This document shows positions 1 to 6,735 of a stretch of DNA of 7,423 nucleotides, piece after piece. The position numbers and the translations under genes were made by a program. The stretch is from JBOGIG01 sp050742455. Its GTDB lineage: Bacteria > Actinomycetota > Acidimicrobiia > Acidimicrobiales > JBOGIG01. Numbering within the stretch: position 1 is the first letter of the stretch; each line of letters starts with the position of its first letter. The stretch is taken from positions 1 through 7,423 of the forward strand of contig JBOGIG010000009.1 of NCBI GenBank assembly GCA_050742455.1. The letters run 5' to 3'. The notes beneath the pieces were generated by a model. That model saw only the letters and a program-made list of their open reading frames with translations, was not told the DNA's origin and did not search any database.

Positions 1-981
1 GCCGGCGAACCGGGCCGTCGATTTGGGGAGCCGGGAAAGGGCACAGGCCGGCCGGATCGGGATCGGGATCGCCAGCGGGATCGAAGCCAGGATCGAGATC
101 GGGAGCCACCGCCTCGTAAGGGATGGGGAAGCGTGGCCCGCAAGGGCTCCCGGGTGATTGCCGAATCTGCCTCCGACACCGATTGGAAGCGCGAGCCAGA
201 GCCCTTCGTCCGTTCCGCGCCGCCAAAATGGGAACCAGAAGTGTGGATCCGTGAGCCCTCGCCGGGCCGGGGAGGTACTTCGCGCACCAATCGTCGGACC
301 GGCGCCACGGAACGGTCGGTTCCACCGGATCGAAGAGCGGCATACGGCCAAAGGTCCCTTCCCGATGACGTAAACGAGGAATTGGGCCGTCTTGTCGATG
401 CCCGCCTGGCGCCCCGGCTCGGCTCCCGCCTGGCCGAGGCGGCCCACGCCTACGAGCGGGGCCGGTACGGCGACGCGCTGAGAATGGTTCAGTCCGTGGC
501 CCGCCAGGCCTCGAAATCAGCGGCAGTCAAAGAGCTGCACGGCTTGATCCTCTATCAATTGGGCCAGTGGCGCCCGGCCCTCAAGGAGCTCTCCGATTAC
601 CACCGGCTGACGGCTTCCACCGATCAGTATCCGGTGGTGGCCGACTGTCACCGCGCCCTGCGTCACTACGACCAGGTTGAAGAAATATGGTCCGAACTGC
701 GCCGGGACTCGGCTCCGGCCGAGGTCGTGGCCGAGGCCCGTCTGGTCGTGGCCGGGGCCCGGGCCGATCAAGGGGATCTCTCGGGAGCCATCTCCTTGTT
801 CAGCTCGCTTCGTTGGGACCTGCGCCGACCTAGGCCCCATCACCTGCGCCAGTGGTATGCCTTGGCCGACCTGTACGAACGCTCCGGCGAGATCCCCAAG
901 GCTCGGGACCTGTTCGCCCGGATCGTGAAGTTCGACGCCCAGTTCTTCGATACGGCCGAGCGCTTGGCCTCGTTGCACTGA
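1..981 (+). CDS. Tetratricopeptide-repeat protein, 5' end outside window
   Basis: The frame is open from base 1 to the TGA at 979-981 (326 codons visible) and contains no ATG, GTG or TTG before the GTG at 133. I treat the gene as cut by the window edge, because the 44 codons upstream of that GTG encode a structured low-complexity stretch (Arg-Asp repeats, then PPPRKGWGSVARKGS) rather than random sequence. A start at 133 remains possible, since AAGGGA at 118-123 could serve as a ribosome site. Counting from the GTG, residues 1-80 are charged and probably disordered, with several Trp and Glu-Pro pairs. Residues about 100-270 form roughly five TPR-like helix pairs (near 101-126, 131-159, 168-191, 198-226 and 238-268), with typical features such as YERGRYGDAL and LYERSGEIPKARDLFARI. 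TPR domains bind other proteins; the partner here is unknown. Actinobacteria have TPR proteins with Arg/Asp-rich N-termini (Rv1691-like), and this may be one. No signal peptide or membrane segment is visible. Confidence 0.8.
   Translation, partial: AGEPGRRFGEPGKGTGRPDRDRDRQRDRSQDRDREPPPRKGWGSVARKGSRVIAESASDTDWKREPEPFVRSAPPKWEPEVWIREPSPGRGGTSRTNRRTGATERSVPPDRRAAYGQRSLPDDVNEELGRLVDARLAPRLGSRLAEAAHAYERGRYGDALRMVQSVARQASKSAAVKELHGLILYQLGQWRPALKELSDYHRLTASTDQYPVVADCHRALRHYDQVEEIWSELRRDSAPAEVVAEARLVVAGARADQGDLSGAISLFSSLRWDLRRPRPHHLRQWYALADLYERSGEIPKARDLFARIVKFDAQFFDTAERLASLH
52..103 (+). repeat. Imperfect GATCGG hexamer repeat coding for Arg-Asp
   Basis: GATCGG, GATCGC, GATCGA and similar hexamers recur between about 52 and 103, interrupted by CAG and AGC codons. 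In the frame of the TPR gene they read as alternating Asp-Arg with a few Gln and Ser. The repeat keeps frame and charge pattern while its third bases vary, which suggests selection on a mixed-charge disordered segment rather than a non-coding repeat. Confidence 0.6.
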
Positions 982-1078
982 AGTCGACCGGGCCAGGCGG
1001 GCCTCGTTGCACTGAAGTCGACCGGGCCAGGCGGGCATCCTTGCACTGAAGTCAACCGGGCCAGGCGGGCATCCTTGC
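966..1078 (+). repeat. 34-bp tandem repeat, about 3.3 copies
   Basis: Three units of exactly 34 bases begin with TTGCACTGAAGTC at 973, 1007 and 1041, and a fourth begins TTGC at 1075 and then diverges. Units differ at few places: unit 1 ends CTCG while units 2 and 3 end ATCC, and unit 3 has GTCAACC where the others have GTCGACC. Seven matching bases (GGCCTCG) lie before the first unit, inside the TPR gene. The first unit contains the TPR stop codon (979-981). A period of 34 is not a multiple of three, so the array is not a coding repeat. There are no spacers, so it is not a CRISPR array. It fills most of the gap before the aldolase gene. Function unknown. Confidence 0.9.
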
Positions 1079-1131
1079 CAAACGTGCTCCCGGCTAAGCT
1101 CGAAGACGCCGGGGAACGGGCCGGCGGAACC

Positions 1132-1136
1132 AGGAG
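1132..1136 (+). promoter_or_regulatory. Ribosome binding site of the aldolase gene
   Basis: AGGAG lies six bases before the GTG at 1143. It supports this start, which also gives exactly the 350-residue length of the E. coli FbaB protein and aligns with its N-terminus. Confidence 0.7.
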
Positions 1137-1142
1137 TCAATT

Positions 1143-2195
1143 GTGGTCGACGTAAAGGCGCTGCTCGGTGACGAGGCCGAAGAACTGCTTTCCTATACGG
1201 CCAAGGCCATCGGGCGAGACCAATTGGTGCTTCCCGGACCTGACTTCGTCGACCGGGTGCTCGTCGACGGGGACCGTCCCATTTCGGTGCTGCGCAACCT
1301 GGCACTCATGTACTCCCACGGGCGCCTGGGCAGTACGGGCTACTTGTCGATCCTGCCGGTCGACCAGGGGATCGAGCACTCGGCGGCGGCAAGTTTCGCC
1401 AAGAACCCGGCCTATTTTGATCCCAAGAACCTGTGCGAGCTGGCCCTGGCGGCCGGATGCAACGCCATCGCCACGACGCTCGGGGGTCTCGGAATCGTGG
1501 CCCGACGATACGCCCACAAGATCCCTTTCATCGTGAAGTTGAACCACAACGAGCTATTGACCTACCCCAATCGCTTCGATCAGGTGATGTTCGCCTCGGT
1601 CCGCCAAGCCGTGGACCTGGGGGCGGTCGGGGTGGGTGCAACGATCTATTTCGGCTCCGAGGAGTCGACCCGCCAGCTCCAGGAGGTGTCGGCGGCCTTT
1701 GCCGAAGCCCACCGTCACGGACTCTTCACCGTGCTGTGGTGCTACCTGCGCAATTCCGAGTTCAAACAGGGCGACACCGACTACGGCCTGGCCGCCGACC
1801 TCACCGGTCAGGCCAACCACCTCGGAGTCACGATCGAAGCCGACATCATCAAGCAGAAGCTGCCCGAGACCAACGGGGGCTTCACCGCCCTCAAGTTCGG
1901 CAAGACCGATCCGCTGGTCTATGACGAGTTGACCACCGACAACCCCATCGACTTGACCCGGTGGCAGCTGGCCAACTGCTACATGGGCCGGATCGGGCTC
2001 ATAAATTCAGGGGGTGAATCCAAGGGGTCGGGAGACCTGGCGCAGGCGGTGCGCACCGCCGTGATCAATAAGCGAGCCGGGGGAACGGGCCTCATCGTGG
2101 GGCGCAAGGCCTTCCAGCGGCCCATGGCCGAGGGAGTGGAGCTCCTGCACGCTGTTCAGGACGTCTTTGCCGATCCGTCGATCACGATCGCCTGA
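1143..2195 (+). CDS. fbaB: Class I fructose-bisphosphate aldolase, FbaB type
   Basis: This cytoplasmic enzyme reversibly cleaves fructose 1,6-bisphosphate into dihydroxyacetone phosphate and glyceraldehyde 3-phosphate (glycolysis and gluconeogenesis) through a Schiff base and without metal. The 350 residues match my memory of E. coli FbaB (DhnA family) along the whole length and without large gaps. Shared blocks include GYLSILPVDQGIEHS (67-80), RRYAHKIPF (121-129), VKLNHNE (131-137), GATIYFGSEES (165-175), TGQANHL (221-227), LANCYMGRIGLINSGG near 290, and RTAVINKRAGG followed by GRKAF near the C-terminus. The Schiff-base lysine should be K237 in ADIIKQK, assigned by homology. The GTG start follows AGGAG. 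The end overlaps the next gene if that gene starts at TTG 2167, which suggests translational coupling. In E. coli this isozyme is linked to gluconeogenic growth; the same role here is inference. No truncation or missing motif is seen. Confidence 0.95.
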   Translation: MVDVKALLGDEAEELLSYTAKAIGRDQLVLPGPDFVDRVLVDGDRPISVLRNLALMYSHGRLGSTGYLSILPVDQGIEHSAAASFAKNPAYFDPKNLCELALAAGCNAIATTLGGLGIVARRYAHKIPFIVKLNHNELLTYPNRFDQVMFASVRQAVDLGAVGVGATIYFGSEESTRQLQEVSAAFAEAHRHGLFTVLWCYLRNSEFKQGDTDYGLAADLTGQANHLGVTIEADIIKQKLPETNGGFTALKFGKTDPLVYDELTTDNPIDLTRWQLANCYMGRIGLINSGGESKGSGDLAQAVRTAVINKRAGGTGLIVGRKAFQRPMAEGVELLHAVQDVFADPSITIA

Positions 2196-3111
2196 GGCCG
2201 GACGCCTCCGGGCGGCAGGGGTTGGGCCGCCACTGGTCGAGGCGCTTCCCCGGCCCCTGGCCTTTGTCCTGGGTGGCGGAGCCAGCCTGGGTTCGGTCCA
2301 GGTGGGCATGCTCGAGGCCCTGGCCGGCGCCGGCGTGCGACCCGATCTGGTGGTGGGGACGTCGGTTGGGGCCATAAACGGGGCGCTGGTTGCCGCCGAA
2401 GGCGACCGGGCCACTGCGCACCTGGCCCGGATCTGGAAGTACCTGCGCAAGGAGGACGTCTTCCCCGGCGGAGTCATTTCCGAGCTGTTGACGCTGGAGC
2501 GCAGCCACAACCACGTGTTCAACTTCTCCGGGCTGGAACTGTTGATCGGGCGGCATCTATCGGTCCAGACCTTTGAGGAACTGGCGATCCCGTTCATGGC
2601 CATCGCCACTCGAGCAGACGACGGAACCGCACAGATCTTCACCTCGGGCCCCCTGGCCCCGGCCCTGCTGGCCAGTGCCGCCATTCCCGGCGCATTTCCA
2701 TCCGTCGAAATAGCCGGCCAGTCCTATTTCGACGGCGGGCTGGTGGCCAACGTGCCCATGTTGCAGGCCATAGAGGTCGGCGCAGCCAGTTTGGTGGTGC
2801 TCGACTGCGGCAACAGCGGTCGGGGGGCGGCCCGACCGTCCAGCCTGGCCGAGACCATCTTGTTCAGCGTGCACGTCATGATAAAGCACCAGGCCATCGC
2901 CGACCTGCCCGAAGCGGCTCGCCAGGTGCCCGTGGTGTACCTGCCCCGGCCGCAAACGGCAGGGGTTTCACCCTTCGATTTTTCGGCGTCGCAGCGCCTG
3001 ATGGACGAGGCCCAGGCCGTGGCGGCCCGGTTCCTCGACGATCTGGCCGTGACCGGACCGGGAGTGTACGGCGCTCCGCCGGGTTGGGCCGGGCACGACG
3101 CCTCGAATTAG
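2167..3111 (+). CDS. Patatin-like phospholipase / acyl hydrolase
   Basis: Patatin-family enzymes hydrolyse acyl esters of phospholipids or other lipids with a Ser-Asp dyad. All family motifs are present: the oxyanion-hole loop LGGGASLG (35-42), the nucleophile elbow GTSVG (64-68, Ser66), ASAAIPGAFPSV (169-180), and the catalytic Asp in DGG (Asp189). After the core, residues about 225-292 form a helical C-terminal part. No signal peptide or membrane span is visible, so it is probably cytoplasmic or peripheral at the membrane. The start is uncertain: no ATG or GTG lies between the aldolase stop and the GGG loop. The choices are TTG 2167 (AGGA at 2158-2161, overlapping the aldolase by 29 bases) or CTG 2233 (AGGGG at 2217-2221). 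The first 25 or so residues of the long form are basic and may not be real. KorA starts 54 bases downstream, so the gene sits inside a likely operon. The true substrate cannot be told from sequence. Confidence 0.88.
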   Translation: MPIRRSRSPEAGRLRAAGVGPPLVEALPRPLAFVLGGGASLGSVQVGMLEALAGAGVRPDLVVGTSVGAINGALVAAEGDRATAHLARIWKYLRKEDVFPGGVISELLTLERSHNHVFNFSGLELLIGRHLSVQTFEELAIPFMAIATRADDGTAQIFTSGPLAPALLASAAIPGAFPSVEIAGQSYFDGGLVANVPMLQAIEVGAASLVVLDCGNSGRGAARPSSLAETILFSVHVMIKHQAIADLPEAARQVPVVYLPRPQTAGVSPFDFSASQRLMDEAQAVAARFLDDLAVTGPGVYGAPPGWAGHDASN

Positions 3112-3156
3112 ACTGGTGCTGGTAGGAATCTCGGTCGGGTGCCGGCCGAACGGAAC

Positions 3157-3161
3157 GGAGG
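3157..3161 (+). promoter_or_regulatory. Ribosome binding site deciding the korA start
   Basis: GGAGG ends four bases before an in-frame TTG at 3166. The earlier GTG at 3139 has only AGGA (3123-3126) twelve bases away. The stronger site favours TTG 3166, giving a protein beginning MTHTTAAERPSQELD, just before the conserved domain. Confidence 0.55.
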
Positions 3162-3165
3162 CCAG

Positions 3166-5088
3166 TTGACACACACAACGGCGGCCGAGCGGCCGAGCCA
3201 GGAGCTCGACCGCGTCGTCATACGCTTCGCCGGCGACTCTGGGGACGGCATGCAGCTGACGGGTGACCGCTTCACCACTACCAGCGCGCTGTTCGGCAAC
3301 GACCTGTCCACCCAACCGGACTTCCCGGCCGAGATCAGGGCCCCGGCGGGGACCCTGGCCGGCGTGTCGGCCTTCCAGGTCCACATCTCCGATCACGACA
3401 TCCTCACCCCGGGGGACAGCCCCAACGTACTGGTGGCCATGAACCCGGCGGCGCTACTGGCCAACGTTGCCGACATGCCGACCGGGGCGACCCTCATCGT
3501 CAACAGCGACGCCTTCGACGAGCGCAACCTGACCAAGGCAGGCTACGGGGAAAACCCCCTGAATGACTCCAGCCTTGCCGGCTTCACGGTCTACGAGGTA
3601 CCCATGACCAGCCTCACCCTGGAGGCGGCCAAGGCAAGCGGGGCCAAACCCCGCGACGCCGAGAGGTCCAAGAACTTCTTTGCCCTGGGGGTGATCTCCT
3701 GGCTGTACAGCCGGCCCACCGAGGACACCCAGGCCTGGATCACGACCCGATTCGCCAAGACGCCTATCGTGGCGCAGGCCAACCTGTTGGCATTCAAGGC
3801 CGGGTACAACTTCGGCGAGACAGCCGAGCTGTTCGAGAGCAACTACTCGGTCCTGCCCGCCGCCCTCGAACCGGGGGAGTACGCCAATGTGAGCGGCAAC
3901 ACCGCCCTGGCGTGGGGTCTCATCGCCGCCGGGCAACTGGCCAAGCTCCCCATCTTCTTGGGCTCCTACCCGATCACCCCGGCCTCGGACATCCTCCATG
4001 AGCTGTCCAAGCACAAGAACTTCGGGATCCGAACCTTCCAGGCCGAAGACGAGATCGCAGGCGTGGCCGCCGCTCTCGGGGCGGCCTTCTCGGGCTCACT
4101 GGCCATAACGACCACCAGCGGACCAGGGGTCGACCTCAAGGCCGAGACCGTCGGTCTGGCCATCTCAATGGAGCTTCCGCTCCTGCTGGTGGACATCCAG
4201 CGGGGTGGACCGTCGACAGGATTGCCGACCAAGACCGAACAGGCCGACCTGCTCCAGGCCATGTACGGTCGCCACGGCGAGGCGCCCCTCCCCATCGTGG
4301 CGGCTAGGACCCCGTCGCACTGCTTCGAGGCGGCCATCGAGGCGATCCGTCTGGCTCTCAAGTACCGAACCCCGGTGATGCTGCTGTCCGACGGCTACCT
4401 GGCCAACGGGACCGAGCCGTGGAAGCTCCCTGACCTGGAATCGTTGCCCAACATCTCCGTCGAATTCGCCACCGAGGCGAATCACACCGACGAAGATGGC
4501 GCCGAGACTTACTGGCCGTTCCAGCGCGACCCCGAGACCCTGGCCCGCCCGTGGGCCGTGCCTGGCACGCCTGGATTGGCCCACCGTCTGGGTGGCTTGG
4601 AGAAGTCCGACAGCGGGGCCATTTCCTACGATCCGGCCAACCATGAGCGAATGGTTCGCCTCCGGGCGGCCAAGATCGCCGGCATCGCCAGTGACATTCC
4701 TCTTCTCGACGTCGACGCTGACGACGGGGCCCAGGTCCTGGTGCTCGGTTGGGGATCGACCTATGGGGCCATCAGTGCCGGCGTTCGCCGGGTGCGGGCC
4801 CGGGGAGCCAAGGTGGCCCAGGCCCATCTGGTCCACCTCAACCCGTTCCCGCTCAATTTGGGTGACGTGCTGGCCCGCTATGAATCGGTCCTCGTTCCCG
4901 AGATGAACACGGGCCAACTGTCCCGGCTGGTCAGGGCCGAGTTCCTGGTGGACGCCAAGTCCTACAACAAGATCCAGGGCAAGCCGTTCAAGGCCGGTGA
5001 GATCGAGTCGGCCATCCTCGACGCCATCACCGCTGTTGGCGGGACATATGCCGAGGTGGGCACCAGCGAAGGGGACTCCAAGTCATGA
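3166..5088 (+). CDS. korA: 2-oxoacid:ferredoxin oxidoreductase alpha (gamma-alpha fusion), probably 2-oxoglutarate
   Basis: KorA with KorB oxidatively decarboxylates a 2-oxoacid, most likely 2-oxoglutarate, to the acyl-CoA and CO2 and passes electrons to ferredoxin. Residue numbers here count from the upstream GTG 3139 (649 residues); starting at TTG 3166 removes nine. Residues about 24-232 are the gamma-type domain fused at the N-terminus, with RFAGDSGDGMQLTGDRF (29-45). Residues about 253-430 are the thiamine-diphosphate pyrimidine-binding domain, with GSYPITPAS (275-283), TTTSGPG (324-330) and QRGGPSTGLPTKTEQADL (354-371). The C-terminal part, from about 535, is the transketolase-C-like domain (VLVLGWGSTYGA, HLNPFP, VPEMNTGQL). 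The length and gamma-alpha fusion match actinobacterial KorA such as that of Mycobacterium. The stop overlaps the korB start as ATGA. No ferredoxin gene is in the window. Other 2-oxoacids cannot be excluded from sequence alone. Confidence 0.93.
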   Translation: MTHTTAAERPSQELDRVVIRFAGDSGDGMQLTGDRFTTTSALFGNDLSTQPDFPAEIRAPAGTLAGVSAFQVHISDHDILTPGDSPNVLVAMNPAALLANVADMPTGATLIVNSDAFDERNLTKAGYGENPLNDSSLAGFTVYEVPMTSLTLEAAKASGAKPRDAERSKNFFALGVISWLYSRPTEDTQAWITTRFAKTPIVAQANLLAFKAGYNFGETAELFESNYSVLPAALEPGEYANVSGNTALAWGLIAAGQLAKLPIFLGSYPITPASDILHELSKHKNFGIRTFQAEDEIAGVAAALGAAFSGSLAITTTSGPGVDLKAETVGLAISMELPLLLVDIQRGGPSTGLPTKTEQADLLQAMYGRHGEAPLPIVAARTPSHCFEAAIEAIRLALKYRTPVMLLSDGYLANGTEPWKLPDLESLPNISVEFATEANHTDEDGAETYWPFQRDPETLARPWAVPGTPGLAHRLGGLEKSDSGAISYDPANHERMVRLRAAKIAGIASDIPLLDVDADDGAQVLVLGWGSTYGAISAGVRRVRARGAKVAQAHLVHLNPFPLNLGDVLARYESVLVPEMNTGQLSRLVRAEFLVDAKSYNKIQGKPFKAGEIESAILDAITAVGGTYAEVGTSEGDSKS

Positions 5089-6107
5089 CCGACGTAGCCG
5101 TACCTGTTACGACCAAGAAAGACTGGTCCACCGACCAGGAGGTCCGGTGGTGCCCCGGTTGTGGTGACTACTCCATACTCACGGCGGTGCAGATGCTCCT
5201 GCCCGATCTGGGGGTCAGGCGGGAGGACACGGTGTTCGTGTCGGGGATCGGATGTTCCAGTCGATTCCCCTACTACATGAACACCTATGGTCTGCACTCC
5301 ATCCACGGGCGGGCTCCTGCACTCGCCACGGGGATCGCCCTGTCCCGGCCCGATCTCGACGTATGGGTGATCACCGGCGACGGAGACGGGCTCTCCATCG
5401 GGGGAAACCATCTCATCCACGCGATGCGGCGCAACGTCAACCTCACAGTCCTGCTTTTCAACAACCAGATCTATGGGCTGACCAAGGGCCAGTACTCGCC
5501 CACCTCGGAGGTGGGAAAGGTCACCAAGTCCACGCCCTTCGGGTCGTTGGACACCCCGTTCAACCCAGTCAGCCTGGCTTTGGGAGCCGAGGCCGGCTTC
5601 GTGGCCCGCACCCATGACATGGACCGAAAGCACATGATGGAAACATTTCGCCGGGCCCACGACTACAAGGGCGCCGCCTTCGTCGAGATCTACCAGAACT
5701 GCAATGTGTTCAACGATGGGGCCTTCGACGCCATCCTCGCCCGGGATGCCCGACCCGCCAATCTGATCCAGCTCGTTCATGGTGAGCCCATCCGCTTTGG
5801 GGTGGACGGCGAGAAAGGGGTAGTCCTCGACGGTCAGGGTCGGGCCCGGATCGTGGATGTGGCCGAGGTCGGCGAAGACGCCATCCTCGTCCACGACGAG
5901 GCGCGGGAGAACCCCGGGTTGGCCTTCATGCTGTCCCGGTTGTCAAAAGGACCTTATGAACCCACGCCTGTAGGGGTTTTCCGCAACGTCGAGCGCCCGG
6001 AGTACTCGGCCTCGGTGGGGGCGCAATTGGTGGAGGCTCAGCAGCGGTACGGGCCGGGGAACCTGCACGACCTGTTGCGCTCGACTTCAACCTGGACAGT
6101 GTCCTGA
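5085..6107 (+). CDS. korB: 2-oxoacid:ferredoxin oxidoreductase beta subunit
   Basis: This subunit binds the diphosphate end of thiamine diphosphate and, in this family, a single [4Fe-4S] cluster. Four conserved cysteines fit that cluster: C23 and C26 in RWCPGCGDYS, C57 in SGIGCSSR and C206 in YQNCNVF. The cofactor motif runs from GDGDGLSIGGNH (98-109) to LLFNNQIYGLTKGQ (123-136), followed by SPTS. The 340-residue length is normal for KorB. The ATG at 5085 overlaps the korA stop by four bases, the classic arrangement for equimolar, coupled translation of a complex. The substrate is assigned as 2-oxoglutarate because of the KorAB-type pairing. Pyruvate or branched-chain 2-oxoacids are less likely but not excluded. 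In M. tuberculosis the homologous pair provides a 2-oxoglutarate step in the TCA cycle that matters when fatty acids are oxidised. Confidence 0.94.
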   Translation: MTDVAVPVTTKKDWSTDQEVRWCPGCGDYSILTAVQMLLPDLGVRREDTVFVSGIGCSSRFPYYMNTYGLHSIHGRAPALATGIALSRPDLDVWVITGDGDGLSIGGNHLIHAMRRNVNLTVLLFNNQIYGLTKGQYSPTSEVGKVTKSTPFGSLDTPFNPVSLALGAEAGFVARTHDMDRKHMMETFRRAHDYKGAAFVEIYQNCNVFNDGAFDAILARDARPANLIQLVHGEPIRFGVDGEKGVVLDGQGRARIVDVAEVGEDAILVHDEARENPGLAFMLSRLSKGPYEPTPVGVFRNVERPEYSASVGAQLVEAQQRYGPGNLHDLLRSTSTWTVS

Positions 6108-6115
6108 ACCGGTAG

Positions 6116-6129
6116 CCGAGCCACCTCGG
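6116..6129 (+). other. Small stem-loop after korB
   Basis: CCGAG (6116-6120) pairs perfectly with CTCGG (6125-6129) around a four-base loop, starting nine bases after the korB stop. There is no T-tract, so it is not a normal intrinsic terminator. It could be a weak 3'-end stabilising hairpin or chance in GC-rich DNA. Confidence 0.25.
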
Positions 6130-6176
6130 GACGACCCGACAACGAACGGTTACGGGCCATCAAACGACACCTGTTT

Positions 6177-6680
6177 GTGACTTCTTGCTTGGGCGTATTG
6201 GCCTTGTTGGCCTTGCTTCCGAGCTGCAACCGTATGGGCGACTCGTTGGCCAGGGAGCACAACGGGGCATGGACTGGCTGCGGCAATACAAACTCGGTTG
6301 CTCGTGTTGACGTAACCACCGTTGAGCTGCCCGGTCGTCAGCCTTCTAGCACTTACACCCAGACCAATATTGTAATTACAAGAGCTCTTTTTCTGTCCGC
6401 CTGTCGACTTGTGGCTCTGAATGTAAATCCAACAGGGCCAATCAGTTGCCCAGGAGCGTCTGGCCCTGAGTATCGAGGTTCGTTTTTTGATGGGCGTGCC
6501 CTCGTCGCACAGTTTGCGTTTCGAACGAGCAACTGTGAGGTTCTATGGATGTGGGGAACCAGAAGGCCAAGACTATTTTGGCCGGACCAGATGTGGCCAA
6601 ATATCAGGATGCCTTTAGGACCGATCTGGGGCGGGCAATCGGGCGGACACCGAGCCAACTTGGGCCGTACGGCCCATTGA
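6177..6680 (+). CDS. Putative small lipoprotein, probably damaged
   Basis: I do not recognise the family. The N-terminus looks like a lipoprotein signal: a hydrophobic run (CLGVLALLALL) leads to LPSC, with the cysteine as residue 17 from GTG 6177. The basic residues that should precede it are upstream in the same frame (AIKRHLF), where the codon that would serve as start (6159-6161) is ATC, not ATG. No ribosome site is obvious before the GTG. The mature part has paired-looking cysteines (TGCG, SACR, ISCPG, SNCEV) and short beta-like stretches such as YRGSFFDGRALVAQFAF. After about residue 121 (CEVL) the frame becomes rich in Trp, Pro and Arg and looks out of frame, while another frame gives a more protein-like continuation (see 6545-6691). 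G+C is lower here than in the neighbouring operon, suggesting acquired DNA. A decaying gene is as likely as a working one. Confidence 0.45.
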   Translation: MTSCLGVLALLALLPSCNRMGDSLAREHNGAWTGCGNTNSVARVDVTTVELPGRQPSSTYTQTNIVITRALFLSACRLVALNVNPTGPISCPGASGPEYRGSFFDGRALVAQFAFRTSNCEVLWMWGTRRPRLFWPDQMWPNIRMPLGPIWGGQSGGHRANLGRTAH

Positions 6681-6691
6681 GTTCCGGATGA
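6545..6691 (+). pseudogene. Likely displaced C-terminus of the lipoprotein-like gene
   Basis: This frame, shifted relative to the gene at 6177, encodes about 48 residues with a plausible amphipathic helix (VAKYQDAFRTDLGRAIG) and ends TGA at 6689-6691. Joined after CEV near base 6542 it would give a smoother protein than the Trp/Arg-rich reading. The switch needs two extra bases or one missing base around 6540-6550. It could also be a chance open frame. No homology is known to me. Confidence 0.3.
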
Positions 6692-6735
6692 GGCCAGGGA
6701 GTCAGGCGAGGGTCTGAAGTGCGCGAGCCAAGTTC

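Noticed and set aside
966..1078. CRISPR-like array
   Set aside because: The units are directly adjacent at a constant 34 bases with no unique spacers, and the array begins inside a coding region; it is a tandem repeat.
1075..1100. Promoter for the aldolase: TTGCCA followed by TAAGCT
   Set aside because: The spacing is only 14 bases and the TTGC part is the edge of the tandem repeat; not enough to call.
517..1305. Minus-strand frame of 262 codons across the TPR end, the repeats and the aldolase start
   Set aside because: It lies opposite two better supported genes, reads through the 34-bp repeats in shifting frames and is Pro/Arg/Gly-rich as expected for antisense of GC-rich genes.
2007..2684. 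Minus-strand frame of 225 codons opposite aldolase and patatin
   Set aside because: Low-complexity Ala/Arg/Ser/Pro composition without motifs, opposite two clear enzymes.
4962..5894. Minus-strand frame of 310 codons opposite korB
   Set aside because: korB carries complete cofactor motifs; the antisense frame has no recognisable domain and is a codon-bias shadow.
6353..6658. Minus-strand frame of 101 codons opposite the lipoprotein-like gene
   Set aside because: Considered because the + strand gene is weak, but the product shows no domain, signal or start context that favours it.
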